Of a stretch of 64,000 nt of DNA, positions 20,023-32,598 are shown one piece after another. The position numbers and the translations under genes are program-made. The stretch spans positions 372,001 through 436,000 of the forward strand of contig JAXBDG010000004.1 of NCBI GenBank assembly GCA_036320915.1, in the 5' to 3' direction. The notes under the pieces were generated by a model, which saw only the letters and a program-made list of their open reading frames with translations, was not told the DNA's origin and did no database searches. Within the stretch, counting starts at the first letter, position 1. Each line of letters starts with the position of its first letter. Source of the DNA: Linnemannia elongata (lineage: Eukaryota; Mortierellomycota; Mortierellomycetes; Mortierellales; Mortierellaceae).

Positions 20023-21862
20023 TCAAGCAAGGAGATCCAGGCGAGTGTTGTATCCCTTTACATCAATCCGAGGGAGGTACCCAGGCTCATACCCGTTATA
20101 GGACATGTAGCCGATCAATGTGTTGTTGTCTCGCTTTCGTTGATAGAAACAGCATGCAGATGCAAAGAACTCTGGAGGGTCGTCGGAGGTCTTCAACCAA
20201 AGGTGGCCATAGAATGGTGTTTTCTATAGTTGGGGGAAGGTCAAATAAAAAGAAGGCGAGTTAAACAAATGACGGAAGGATAGAGGGCAACAAAATGACA
20301 AACATCAAGGGGCAATAAACACTGTGGAAGAAAAGACGTACCATGGCAACTTGGGCTTTGCCAGAAGTTTCAACTTTGAGATCCAACCCATTCGACCAAT
20401 TCTCGACCAGGAGACTAACAGCCCTCTTCGCCTGGACCCTAACCACCTTCCCAACCTCGACCTGAGCCTCGACCTTCCCCTTCCCACCCTTCGTCACTAC
20501 ATTCATCGCCTCCGTTACCATCAGATCCTTCACCACCACCGACCCTTCTTTTGCCATAACTTCCAACCTCTCTACTGCCATCCTCGCATCCGCACTCCTT
20601 CTCGGATCCATCGCGACAATCACATTCCCTTTGTACCGACTCTCGATTTGGATGAGGTCGTATTCGTACAGATGGCGAGGAAAGATGATGTCGACTTCCA
20701 GGCGGGTACAGTTCCGGTCGAGGGCAGTGCGGATGTCTGAAGATTTCATGTCAAGAAAGAGGGAGGTCTCAAGGAAGGAGTTGCGGCGGACGGGAGTGGT
20801 TTTGAGGGTGATGAAGGAGAGGAGTTCGGGGGTGGATGCTTGCGCCGTGACGAGGATTGTGATGTTGCCTTCCGTCCTGTCCCTTGACTGTGACACTGTT
20901 ATATCTCCCGTCTAAACGAATACATGGTGAGAGTAGAATGTGTTAATGGCGTGCGAGAAAAAAATAATAGAAAAGAGAGAGTTTTTTGAGAAAGAACAAG
21001 GGCGGGTTTGCTTACAATTCCCTCGTCGAGGTGGAAGAAGAGATCCCGATAATCGGTCGGGTCAAAAGTATACTCCTTCGTGATGACTTGTGCATCCTCT
21101 GGGATCGTGCACTCATACGACAAATGGCTGACAAGACAAACCTATTCGCCAGTATATCAAGGTTCAAAAAATGAATGGATTAGACCACGAAAGGTGAAGC
21201 CAAGCATTTTCAGTCTCATGCATGCATGGCACGAGAGGGAAAACATTCGACAAACGAAGGAAGGCTGTGAAAAAATATCATGAGGATATGAAGAGCAATG
21301 GGTGTGTCTTTTTGCCAACGTACCAGACCCCAAACAACTAGGATTCCGACGACAGCCGCGATAAGGAAGGCCTTCCACCTAATGAACCATCTCTTGATAC
21401 CTATCATCCACACACATAAGCACACAATACACGTGGTCAAGGTTAGAAGCTAAACGTTTTTCACCCCAATGGTCGTTTACTCTTAATGGATGAGAACCAT
21501 CCTGGAGGAAAAAACTTACTCCTCCACGTATCATCCCACCACCATACAAGTTGCCGTCTAAGCTCTGTCACTCGTCGGGGCTCCGTTGCACGCCAGGGTT
21601 CCGTTGCACTTCGGGGTTCCGTCGCCCGCCGTGCAGCCGCCTCTGCTGGTGTCGCCACCCTTCCTGATGGGACACGGTCACCTCCCAAAAGAGGCGCCTG
21701 CTCATCAACGTCGTTAGGTTGTCCTAATCCTCGTCCTGGTGTACTCGAATACGCGGGCGGTGGAGCATCTGTGCGTGGAAGTGGTGAGGAGTGATTCATA
21801 TCGACGGTTGTCGAGTCTCCGTTTCCTCGTCCGTTTGCGTGTTGCTGCTTTCCTGTGGACAT
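20023..21862 (-). CDS. Single-pass membrane protein with beta-rich outer domain, paralog B
   Basis: Five exons, complement of join(20023..20223, 20342..20911, 21016..21141, 21324..21400, 21520..21862), 438 aa, with the same exon number and phases as the gene at 14279-16254. The N-terminal tail has a PPxY motif (APPPAYSS, WW-domain ligand type) and EQAPLLGG, an ExxxLL dileucine signal in the same place as in paralog A. It also has a TEPR/TEPW repeat patch (about 84-103). The membrane helix is at about 124-140 (AFLIAAVVGILVVWGL). The outer domain shares GDITVSQ, FFHLD, G-H-LKTS and YLPRI landmarks with paralog A. PPxY and dileucine signals suggest ubiquitin- and adaptor-controlled endocytic sorting; that is inference. 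Confidence 0.85.
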
Positions 21863-21985
21863 GCTTGCTTGGTCTCTTATATATTTGTTTGTTCTTCTGT
21901 TACTATTTTTATCCTGCTGTTGTGAGAGGTAAAAGGGGGAGGGAAAAGTGAAGAGAAGAGATTGGAGGAAGAGAGCGTTCCTTCG

Positions 21986-21993
21986 TTTATATA
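21986..21993 (-). promoter_or_regulatory. TATA box for membrane-protein paralog B
   Basis: Minus strand TATATAAA, about 124 nt before the ATG at 21862. Confidence 0.55.
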
Positions 21994-22462
21994 CACATTT
22001 TTTTTGGATGCTTTTTTTTCCAACGGTGGTACAGGCGAGGTCCATGGACAATGACATCTTTTGCATGTTTGTTTGCTTGTTTCCTATATTTTTTCCCCCT
22101 CTCCCCTTTCCTCTCTACGATGCCAAGCCAAGGTCCAGAGCACACCAACCCCATCTGCATCGACTTTCAACATTTTTTTTTCCCTCCGCTACAAGAAGGA
22201 AGTAACACGGCAAAAAAAAGGGGGGGCGAGTCTCAAGTATGTCATCTTTGACATCCTCCCCATTAGATGCTGTGCCATCGAAGTTTAACCGCGGCAAAGC
22301 AAGAGCAGACAAAACGCATGGACCACTTTTCTGGACACCTTCGTCGCTCTGAAGGAATGGGCTTTTTGTCCAAAAAAGGACAACATACCACACCTGGCCA
22401 CTTTTTCTGCTTTTGTGGCTATTCTTTAATACTGCAGAAGTGCAATCGCAGGGAGGCTGAGG
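21994..22462. other. Intergenic
   Basis: Promoter side of paralog B and 3' flank of the HIT zinc-finger gene. No further feature seen. Confidence 0.5.
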
Positions 22463-24878
22463 CTATGCAAGCTCCTCAATCAAGACCCTTTTCTCTTTCA
22501 CGCTGCCACTGCCACCAGACGCACTACCCACACCATCCCCAGTCGCATATGCTCCTCCCGCTCCACCATCACTACCACCGCCAACAACCCGCGAGACCTG
22601 CTCAAGCTCCCGGGTCCAACCAACAATCTCCTGTCGGACCCGAATCCCCGCCATCACAACCTCCGTCCTAACGCGATCCAGTCTATCAGATTTCAAGATC
22701 AACTCCTCCGACAACAGATAGGATTCGTAGAACTCTAGTTTCTTCAACAACCGATGCAGGGTCGTCTTTGAATACAATCCTCCTCGTCGTTTCGTAGTCG
22801 TGGCGCTAGCGGTAGCAGCGGCGGTAAGGGAGATGAGGCATGATTGGAAGACAGCCTCGAGATCTCGAATACACCGCAGACAGCGAGAGGGTCGTGCCAG
22901 GATCAGAGTCAAGTCCCTCAAGAGAAGCGACAACATCTCGAGACGGACAGTGTCACCCTTCCAAAGTGTGGAATTCAAACTTGATGTCTGGAGGACCGCC
23001 AGTGTTGTCTCAAAATCCTCGACCTGCATGACTCCCGTTGTTGACGATGTCGTCACTGCGGATCCTGAACCTGGTGTCGATGATTTAGAAGCCGGTGGAG
23101 GTGGGGCAAAGAAAGGGCAGAGGTCAAATATATGGGCGAGCACTTGTTCGGGTTCCTCCTGGAGATCACCGTTAAATACTCGAATAGTAGCAGCAAAAGC
23201 AAACAGCAACCCGCAAATGTGGTAGATCAAGGATGGGTGGGGCGCCTTGGTCATGGGTGGGACAGTCGATTGTGCCCTCAGCTGTGCCTCTTGCTCGATT
23301 TCCTCTAGAGGACGAACTAGAGCCTGATGTGGTCGCAGCATCGCCTCTTCATCCAACACATACTGCTCTAGAACAGTATCGGAACCAGATCGTGACCGAT
23401 CGGGGATATTGCTTGCTCCTGTGGCTATTGCTGTCGATGTCGTGTCACCCTCCTGAAGAATGATATTGCTAGCTGCCTTCAAACGTCCCGAATCGTGCTT
23501 CTCCTGTGCCTCACTATCGGTGACTTTGGAGACAACCACTTTCTTCAGCTGCCCACTCTCCTCAGCCTCAACCTCCCACCAAGGCCGCCAGATCTGAATA
23601 AGCTCCGCAATCTCGGCATCCCGAATCGCTTTCAAGTCATCCATGTCCAGATCCGCAGTCATGGCCTGACCACCCTCACTGCTCACTTTCTGACCTCCCC
23701 TCTCAAGAGTCTCACCCATCTCCTGTAGCAGCTTCTTGGCTTCCCTCTCGTCATCCTCATTATCGTCATCAGAGATACCTTTAACCCCATTATCACCGTC
23801 TTCGAGATCACTACTCGCATCATCGTCGTCTTCATCCAATCGTCCCGAAATCATGAACTTCTCCTGGAACTCGCGTCTCTCGTCCGGATTCAACCTTTCC
23901 CAGATACTCTCAAACGACTCCTGATCCAAATCCACGCCCGCAAACCGTTTAACGAAATCCTGATACTCTTGCTCAACCATCCGTTCCATCTCTGCCCGTT
24001 CGTCTGGGTCAATATTCTCATCGACACTATCCGGGAGAGCGTCCTCCTTGGCTTCTTCCTCCATCGCCTTACGGATCAACTCCTCGCGCTCTTTGGGCGT
24101 CAGTTTCCGTTGCAATGGCTTTGACCCAGCAGTCCCCGCTCCCGCTCCCGCTCCTGCTCCTGCTCCTGCCTCGCTCGACTTTCCAGAACTACCTCCCTTC
24201 TGTTGCTGCTGTTGTTGTTGGTGCTGGGCATGCCGCAAGAGGTCTTCATCCGACATGGTAGTCAACAGCTGTTCCTCATCTACAGCCTGTCGTTCAAACC
24301 GATCCAGAATCCCGAGCATCTTTTTCCGGTCCTGAGGTGTTGCAGCCGGATTAGCCTTGAGCTCATCCATCACCGATGACTTGTAAAACGATTCTGTACA
24401 TTGGACATGCGACTAGGTATCACAAATACAAAAAGCGTAAAGTGTTAATCGACTATGTAAATAACCCTTTCCGTAAAACGTCATATTGTACATAATGGGT
24501 AGATGCTTGCTACTTCTGAAGAACAATTGTCATCAATGTCTAAGATTTTTTTTTCGTTACCTGGTCCTTGTAGCAGGTGAGGGAGCAATATCGCAGATTG
24601 CATCGTGGACAGATATACTTGAAGGGTTGGACCTTGCAACTATTTTTTTTTGTTGTTGTTCACAACCGCAGTAATATGTTCACCTCTGCGTCAGCCTTTT
24701 TTTGTTTTGTTGTTGTGGAATGAACTTGTTAATGAACAAGGTCCTTCTTTTTTTTCGTTCTTTGTTCGAATGGAATTAAAAAAAAAAGGAAGTGAGTAGA
24801 TGGAGGCAAGGATGGAACTTACATTCCGCAGGGGTGTGTGTTTTCAACCATGGTACGATGCTTCCGAGGGACGACCAT
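22463..24878 (-). CDS. ZNHIT2: HIT zinc-finger protein, ZNHIT2-like
   Basis: Three exons, complement of join(22463..24412, 24561..24639, 24823..24878), about 694 aa. The first 50 residues form a complete HIT zinc finger when spliced: C17-x2-C20-x8-C29-x2-C32-x4-C37-x3-C41-x5-H47-x2-C50, containing CPRCNLRYCSLTCY. After it comes SFYKSSVMDELK, typical of ZNHIT2, then a Q7 run, a (GA)n patch, an acidic middle and a helical C-terminal half ending in a GG-rich patch. ZNHIT2 homologs work with RUVBL1/2 and the R2TP chaperone in assembling the U5 snRNP; this role is taken from the family. The start could also be the second ATG (24851), ahead of the first cysteine. The finger is split across all three exons. 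Confidence 0.85.
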
Positions 24879-25147
24879 GGCAGCTGTGCGCGTGAGTGAG
24901 TAGTGTGAAGAATAGGTTGTGCCACCAAAATCGAATACGGTCAATTTGTTATTCGTTGCATAAGCCACACAAAAATGAGCTGATGTTCGGTCTTTTTTAT
25001 TATTATTATTTTCGATCGAAAATGATAGTGAGGGGAGAGGGTTGGCTGAGAAAGGGTGCAAATGGTAAAAAGTGAGGGGAAGGGGTATTGTTCGAGTCTA
25101 TGCATTATCTTGTTGTTGAGGTAGTGGCTGCGATGCCAGCATCGTCC

Positions 25148-26383
25148 TTACAGACGGTAGATCTTCTCGACCTCCTCGGCACGGGCAACCTTGGAAACAT
25201 CACCCTCGGCCATCATCCTGTCCCACCAAGCAAACATAAAGTTGTCGCAGATCAACTTGAACCAAGGGGTGACAATAATACCGCTGCCAGGGGTAACACC
25301 CTGCTCCAAGAGGACCTTCAACTCATCCTTGGTCACCCAACGGACATCACGGACCTCGTTAGGGCTAGGGTTCATGTCGACAAGCTCCTTGTGCTGGGGT
25401 CTCATGAACAGAATGTAATCAATCTCGTGCTCGCCCCAGGTCTCGTTCGAGGGGGCCAAGTAGTGGATACGGGTCAAGAAGTGGAAATCGTCCAGGGGAA
25501 CATCCTTGGCCTCGATTCCGAGCTCGTGGAACAACTTGCGCTGGGCAGCTGTGCGGACACCCAGGTTGTCCTTCTCGACCAACTCGTCGGCAGTGTTGAG
25601 GGGGTGAGAGCAGCAGGTGTTAGTCCATGCATCGGGGAAGGTGATCTTTTCGGTCGCACGCTGCTGCAAAAGGAGCTTGGTGCCGTCAGCAGAGAAGAGG
25701 AACACGGAGAAGGCGCGGTGGAGGAGGTTGTGGCCCAAAATGTTGGTCATCAAGTGGCCTAACAATATTAATGGACAAGGATCAGCGCTTGTTAGAATCA
25801 GTGGAGGAAACCGAGTCCTCGAACTCGATCAAGTGTCAATGTAGGTGATCTGGCTATCATGTAGGGGCATGTAGATGCGTCAAAAGTGGAAGTGCTGGCT
25901 GTCTCTGAGCTGCACCAACGACTCGTTTGAATGCTGTAGCTCGCTTGAGTAGACCTGTAAGGTCTCCTCTCCTGAATAATCCTTGATGCTAGCGAATCCT
26001 GATCAGGGGTCAGTCGAGTGACGGGAGCTGCAAGTAGCCATTGGAAATCGAAGACACCAAAGACCACTGCCGCCTGAATCCGCCGCTTGAATGATCGTGG
26101 CCTCATTTGTCTCGCTCCTGAGCAAAGAGAAAAGAGATCCGGTTGTTCCTGAACATATAAAGAAAACCATATCCGTGAGAAGATTCTTATCCGCAAAAGG
26201 ATTAAACTACTTACAGGTCTTCTTGGAGTCGGCACCGATGCGCTTGTCGTCACGGTCGATGACGATGCACATCTCCTCCATGAGCTTGACCTGCTCATCG
26301 TCGTAGTTGGAGAGGTCGACATCGGCGGCGATGGTCGAGGTAAGGGGAGCAGGGGTAGGGGTAGCGACGTCGGATGAGCCCAT
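25148..26383 (-). CDS. IDI1: Isopentenyl-diphosphate delta-isomerase (type I)
   Basis: Two exons, complement of join(25148..25758, 26215..26383), 259 aa. It interconverts isopentenyl and dimethylallyl diphosphate in the mevalonate pathway, feeding sterol and other isoprenoid synthesis. The Nudix-type fold is clear: HRAFSVFLF, QQRATEKITFP, the catalytic cysteine in TNTCCSHP, RKLFHELGI, and the catalytic glutamate in WGEHEIDY. The junction rebuilds KKTCHLMTNI, a conserved segment of the family. The intron (25759-26214, 456 nt) is longer than most here. The C-terminus YRL is weakly like a peroxisomal PTS1. Upstream of the ATG the frame is open through a CT-rich 5' region but is not a convincing extension. 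Confidence 0.95.
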
Positions 26384-28239
26384 GGTTGTAGTAGTAGCTG
26401 CCTTTGCTGGTTGTTGAAGGAGTGCGGCGGTGGCGAAGGAAGAAGAAGAGGACGGAAGTCGAAAAGCGGAGCGAGAGTTGAAGGAGTTGGGTTGTCGAAA
26501 GAGGAAGGAAGAAGAAAGAGAAGAAGAAGAGGAAGAAGAAGAAAAGGAGGAAGAAGAAGAAGAGAACCAGGGAGAAGCCGAGTGGGGTGAGAGGGTCCGC
26601 TGTGCCTGTGTGATTGTTGTGATAGATATGATGTATGGAGGGAGAAATGAATGAACGATCCAAAGAAAGAGAAAAAAAAAAAAAAAAAAAAAAAAAGTCG
26701 TAAGTTTTTTTGAGCCAATCAGAACCATTGGAAGATCTTTAATAGTTCAACGGAGGATGAAAATAAAGGAATGAGAGGACACACACACACTTCGGAGACG
26801 CAGGCACTCATCAGAGGTCTCTGAGCTAACCTGGAGCATTTACCACATACTCGTACTCGCGTACAAACCACATATCTAATCCTCCTTGAACTGGGAACCC
26901 ACATCCCACACCAAAAACAAGCTCATCTTCCCACGGGAAAGGCAAAGAAAAGAAAGGCATGAAATGACGACTTCTATGCATTCCTCACCCACCCTTAGTC
27001 AGACTCTTCTCCGAACCTAGCAACACCCGCAAAGACAAGTCCGAACTCCCCTTTCCTTACTACCAAAAAAGAGCCGTTGAACAAACTTACCTTGAGCACT
27101 GACAATGCCTGTCTTGTCACTGGGCGTAAGACTAGATGGCGAGTAAGAACAGCCATCGCCATCTATTGTTTCGTTTCTTATTAATGTTTTCGTGAGGTGT
27201 GAATGAATGCTTGCCAACATCACACCTTTTTCTCCTTGGCGCCCTTGTAGAAAAGACGTGACTGAACAATTTCTGATCGTACATCTTGCGCGCAATAGCC
27301 GCGCGCGGGATTGGATAACAAAGCACGAATGCGATGCTCAATGGTCTATTCTTCTCACTCAATTGAATAATTGGTAGAGTCCCGTCAAAGAGACGACAAT
27401 TAACTTGTCCTCCCTGCAACATCCACGGACTCACAATCCGTTCGCTCAAGGTCTAAACGACAAGACCGAAGATGACAATATGCCAAGCGTCGATCAATCA
27501 ATTGACTGGCTGCTGCTGCAGTTGTTTACTCGGTCTTCCCTTAACAAATAGAGCGAGGGAAACTAAAGTAAACATAGACCAATGGATTCACAAAGTAAAG
27601 GCCAAGGATTGGAAAAAGTGAACAACGGTGACGATATGTCTATGCACTTGTTCGAAAGATAAAAAAAACGTGTACCCCAACGCGGGCGAAATTCTTGATA
27701 CGACGTGGTTGGAGAGATGTGGGGTAGGAACTGTACCCAACGTCCTGAGAGCATTCTTCCCTCTCCAGCCTTGCAAGATTTTTTTGTTCCTTGTTCACCT
27801 TACTGAGCTCTTGGCGTTCATTTCATACTGTCGTCGTCCACGTCTTGTTTGAGCTACCGTCGTTGTCAACTGAGCCCTGCTGGAAGCACATCGCTCCTAC
27901 ACACGAACCTCTCGTGGATCGTCTTCTCGCTGCATCGAGATTCAATTATCTCTGCAACAGCACGACGACATGTGTCCAGCTATTAAGCGCACTGCCCCTT
28001 TTCACTCTAACATCTAGTGGATATACACAACCCCTTTTTCTCGCCAGCCGTAAAAAGCATGCGAGCCAAGAACGAGCTACTAGGTGGCCTGAACCCTTAA
28101 CCCACCCCACAACTCCTTTTTCACCAGCCGAGAAATACAGGAGGTTCAAGTCTCTGAGGGTTCGTGCGACAAGGTGTACAAGGAAAAGCTGTTGTCTCGG
28201 AAGCGGAGGAGAGACGATGGCGGGTAGTTCACGGCTCGC
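26384..28239. other. Intergenic between IDI1 and the P450
   Basis: GAA/GGA-rich tract (26430-26570), a 25-base A run at 26670-26695, a CACACACACAC patch at 26779-26790, and otherwise no coding signal. The divergent promoters of IDI1 and the P450 gene lie here. Confidence 0.5.
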
Positions 28240-28247
28240 TATAAAAG
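28240..28247 (+). promoter_or_regulatory. TATA box for the P450 gene
   Basis: TATAAAAG, 204 nt before the ATG at 28444. Confidence 0.6.
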
Positions 28248-28443
28248 CAATCTGGTTCACCCACCACTTTTCTTCTCTTCAAATCTCGAACCCGAACCCT
28301 TCGCTTCAGCAGCATAAACTATTAACTGTTTACGTTCCCGGCTACTGTCTCGCCTCAGGATCCATCACGCACAGCAAACGCACACCCTCTCCACTCTCCC
28401 ATTCACGCACACACACACCACGCGACCCACCCAAACAAAGAAC

Positions 28444-31087
28444 ATGGCAACAGTCTCCACACTAAAACCAGCAAAGTTCTCTGCCTTCAAGGGTCTTGTC
28501 AAGGCCTTGTTTGCCGCCTACCCGACCTCGATCCATTCGCTTCGACAACCTGGCAGTCTCCTCTGGGTCATCTTTAGCCTCTGGGTTGCCAAGACTGTCA
28601 AGAATGTACGTTTGTGATATGCCTCTTACTCCTCCTTCCTCCTCCGACGAGTTAACGTGGTTGTGGAGAAGTGTTGCTGAGAAAGTGACACTGAAATTTC
28701 TTTGTTGTAGCTTCCATGCATATTTCCCTTGCCGTTGTTTTTGCATCATTTTACCTCGGCTGGTGCACTGTGCAGCACACACCTTCCCTCCTTGCTTCCT
28801 TCCCATTCATCCCTCTGCTTTACTTACACAATCCTCTTTTTTGTCGCTCTGCCCACTATACCTAAAACAATGCATGAATAGATGATCAAGAGGGCATACT
28901 TCCATCCACTGTCCCACCTCCCCGGAAACAAACTTCTCTCATCGACCTACTTCTTCTTGGGCATTGCCGGTCTCAGTGGGCGAAGCCATTATTTCCTCCC
29001 CCTCGGACACAAGTATTACGGAAAGATCTTTAGGTTCTCGCCGGATATCGTTTCTATCGCCGACAAGGACATGATCAAAGAGGTAAGGAAATACTGCTAT
29101 ATGTGGGCATCGCCCTTATGCGATGTAAAAGTGGGCGTTTGTTCCATTTACTAAAGGTGTCTACTTCCCTTTATTCAATGCAATGCTAGATCCTGGTGAC
29201 GATGGATTACCCCAAGAGCGTGATCCATGAAGGGTTTGAGTTGAATGATCAGCACAATCTCTTCACCTCGCGCCACAAGGAGTTCCACAAGAACCGAGTA
29301 AGTCGCATCCATTGCTCGATATCAAAATACAGGTACGATCAACCATCACTAATGGAATCCGTAACAACAACCTAACCCACTACTCTCTTTGATCTACCAC
29401 GTTAGAGACGATTGGTGGCACCAGCATTCGGATTGCAGTACCTGCGCGCCCTGGAGCCCATCATGGCCGAATGCACTCAAATCGCCATCGACGAGATCGA
29501 CAAGATCCTCGTCGACCCCAAAGCCGTGAAGGGTGGAAAAATCCTCAAACCAGGTCAGGTCGACATCTGCTCCTTCATGATTCGTCTCTCACTCGACATT
29601 ATCGGCGAGACTGCTTTTGGACAGTCCTTCAGGATGGTCAAGGATAACACCCACCCTGTCCCTAAACAACTGGCGAATACGCTGAAGAGATGTATGCAAC
29701 AGACATTCAACCCTTGGATGAAGTGGTTTGTGCCACTGGACTGGTCGTTTGTGGAGTTTGGGGCGCAGAGAGTGAAGGATAGGAAGCTAAAGGGTGAGGC
29801 GGGGAGAAGAGCGGATCTGTTGCAATATTTGATTGATGCGCAGATACATGAGCGTGCGAATGGCAATGGGGAGACTGGGAATGAGTATGACGATATGATT
29901 GCTGGGAAGCTGACTGATAAGGCTGTCGAGACCGAGGCCTGTGTCTTCTTGTAAGCTCTTTCTCTTGTTGTCTTGTTCATGTCTAGCAAGCTGAAGAACA
30001 CGATTCTTAATTCACTTTGTATCTGACATTACACCATTCACTCCTCCCCTCTCCTTCGCATAGAATTGCGGGTTCAGAGACATCGTCGACGGCAATGACG
30101 TTCACGATCATGTACCTGGTCAAGAACCCCGACAAGCTAGCAAAGCTGAGAGAGGAACTTGACTTGGCAACTGCCAGCAATGCTCCTGGCGCCCTCCCCA
30201 CCTATGACCAGATCCGTAACCTACCTTATCTCACTGGATGTATCAACGAGTCTCTGCGTCTGCGTCCTGTCGCTGCCACTGGTAAGTTTGCTTGTCTCTT
30301 CTTCTGTGTGTTAATAAGTGGCTACTATGTGATAATATGTCCCTGACTCTTTGAGTACCGTTTGGTCCATAGGTCTTCCTCGCGAGGTGACCGAGGATGT
30401 GACCATGAAGGGCCACTTTTTCCCCAAAGGCACAAGTAAGTACATAGCGACCATCCCTCGTCACATCTCATCTCATCTCCTGCATGCAACTTCCCTCTAA
30501 CGTCCCGCTAATGACATTCCTCTCCCTCATATGTTTGCCCCTATTGTAACAGTCCTACTCGCACAACTCCCACAGCTGCACTGGTCAGACGAATACTTCC
30601 CGCAAGCCAACAAATTCATCCCGGAACGTTGGATCCCAGGTGAATCGCCCTTCCCTCCCGTCCAGGATTTCACCTTCTACCCCTTCTCGGCTGGAACTCG
30701 CAATTGTGTTGGAAAGAACTATGCCATGTACGCTTTTATTATCTTTATTTTCCTCTGTTCTCCTTGCATCATCTCCTTCCTGTTGCCTGTCCCCAATCCA
30801 TCTCTGCTGTTGTTGCACGTTGTTGCACGTTGTTGCCTTCTTTATTTTTGCGGTTTACAAGCTGCGTTGACAGGGAGCCTAAAGCATCCTTTCTCTCTCT
30901 CTCTCGTTCCTTCTACCTTTAACATAGGATGGAGATGAGACTAATCATTGCGGCGCTGATTGTCCGGTACGACATTGGATTCGTCCCACGACAACGTACT
31001 GACTACATCCAGTATATTACCACGGCTCTGGCTACTGATAGCTATATCATTACTATGAAGCGACGCGACCCTGTCCGTGAATTCTAG
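28444..31087 (+). CDS. Cytochrome P450 monooxygenase
   Basis: Eight exons: join(28444..28605, 28882..29082, 29190..29297, 29406..29950, 30064..30281, 30373..30435, 30553..30727, 30928..31087), 543 aa, every junction GT..AG and in phase. An N-terminal hydrophobic segment (SLLWVIFSLWVAK, about 38-50) would anchor it in the ER. Hallmarks: I-helix AGSETSS, K-helix ExxR as ESLR, PERW (456-459), and the heme loop FSAGTRNCVG with the thiolate cysteine at about 484. Length fits microsomal P450s. It would need NADPH-P450 reductase as partner. Substrate and CYP family cannot be told from the sequence; an alkane/fatty-acid or xenobiotic hydroxylase is possible. No biosynthetic cluster surrounds it. Confidence 0.93.
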
Positions 31088-32380
31088 GCGAGGAGGAAGG
31101 AGAGCATACAAAGATGTATGTCAACAGCACTATATATCGATACGCTTAATGCCATAGTTTTACTATACGAATAAGACTCCCCTTTTTTTTGGGAGGTGGC
31201 TTTTGTCCAGGTGATGAAAAGAGAACAATGAGAAGGAATTGTTCCGCTGACGCCATGTGTTTTTTTCTCACCTTTTGTTCCTATTGTGATGACGCAGGAT
31301 GAGGGAGAGAGAGAGAGGGAGAAGTGCAGTTGTGAAAGGGGCACACTCCTTGAAAATGAAACGTCTTCAAGGGAGGAGTCGAACCTCCTTGCTCAATTGG
31401 TAGATATTACATGGTGCATGCACTCGTATCTGATTGAGCTATTTTTTTTGTCTGTGTTGATGAAAGCGTAGGCGATCGAGAGGAGCATTTTCCCGGCAAT
31501 GATATCAATTTGCTGTAGTCGCACAAAAAGGAAATGCACTTCTTTTACGCCGTCGTCGTTTATTTCTTCCTCTACTCGCACCAGCAAGCCAAGCCCTGTT
31601 CTTTTCCAGGTCCCGCCCGTGAGATTTGTTTGGTCCAGCTGTGATCGTTTTGCCCAATTCGACCATACCATCTCAGGCACAATGATATGCAATTTAAAAT
31701 TTAATAATTGCAGGACCGTCGGGAAAAAAAACAGTACGTACAGTAGGCGGCGGGGGAAGGGGGAAGGAGACGAGGTGTCATCTGGGCTGGCTTTTTGTCT
31801 GAGTCTTTTTGTTAGCATTTGGACAAATGAGAAGGCGCGGACTGAAGGAGAGGCGTCAGATAAATCAGCCCCTGGTTATTGTTCCTCAGGTCAAGTAAAA
31901 TCTTGCAACCATGGTCCCTGACCAAAAAGCTAACCAGTTTTTGCTTTGAAGGATTGTTTTCGTTATCATTAAGTTGATTTGAACCCGCACCGATACAGTT
32001 ACTTGAGTATCTACCCTTAGGAGAGAGAAGACCTTCTGGACCCTTCTTCAGTCCGAGAAGAAGAATGTAGACAAGATAGGCGGGTTGGTGCGATCGAGCA
32101 ATATGTGACAAATGCGGTCGTGTAGAGAACGACGAACTGTGCAGTGGCCATGCGCCTTTTTGAACAGTAGAATCTGTATGCATTAAAGATAAAAAAGGCG
32201 GAGAAGTGTATGAGAGTGAACCTACCACTCATATTCGCCTAAGACCACGCAGTCGACAGCGAATGGACACAACGACATAAACGAGAGCGTTTTTGGTTGT
32301 ATATGGTTGTCATTTGGCACAAGCCTGGTGCGTTTGAAAAAGCAATAAAACTTAAATTGGCTTTTGCCCGAAAGGAAGGG
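31088..32380. other. Intergenic with one structured patch
   Basis: No gene is seen. The only notable object is the double hairpin at 31371-31448, listed separately. Overlapping minus-strand frames (31393-32228) lack any recognisable domain. Confidence 0.5.
31371..31448 (+). ncRNA. Possible structured RNA or tRNA-derived relic
   Basis: Two hairpins followed by eight T. Hairpin 1 pairs GGAGG (31372-31376) with CCTCC (31384-31388) around a seven-base loop AGTCGAA; read on the minus strand this is a perfect tRNA T arm with loop TTCGACT. Hairpin 2 pairs GCTCAAT (31391-31397) with ATTGAGC (31433-31439) and continues inward with TAGATA/TATCTG. Its 5' arm, GCTCAATTGGTAGA, is tRNA A-box-like on the plus strand. 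It is either a pol III-type RNA on the plus strand (T8 terminator) or a rearranged tRNA relic. No intact tRNA can be folded. Confidence 0.3.
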
Positions 32381-32387
32381 TATAAAA
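32381..32387 (+). promoter_or_regulatory. TATA box for the small secreted protein
   Basis: TATAAAA, about 218 nt upstream of the ATG at 32599, with a CT-rich 5' leader between. Confidence 0.55.
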
Positions 32388-32598
32388 AGAAATGAAGGTG
32401 ATCGAGTTCTTGCTGGCTTTTTCTTCCTTCTCTTCTTTACCTTTCCTCTCTTTTCTCCACTCCACTCCCAGCCGCAACTTTCCAGCCTTCCTCAGGCCGA
32501 CCATTACACCGCTACACCTTTGCACGCATACCCAACCAACGTCCCATCCCCCTCCTCACTCTCCACTACTCTCCTTCAACACACCCATATACACAAAA

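Noticed and set aside
26207..26728. Upstream extension of the IDI1 frame as a targeting presequence
   Set aside because: Composition is CT-rich 5' leader coding for Ser/Phe runs; the ATG at 26383 gives the normal family N-terminus.
27791..28465. 224-codon plus-strand frame ahead of the P450
   Set aside because: Overlaps the P450 promoter and start in another register and has no recognisable composition or domain.
31368..31446. A tRNA gene on the minus strand
   Set aside because: T arm and D-like arm are present but the 5' acceptor strand (A-run) cannot pair with CTTGAAG and no anticodon stem forms.
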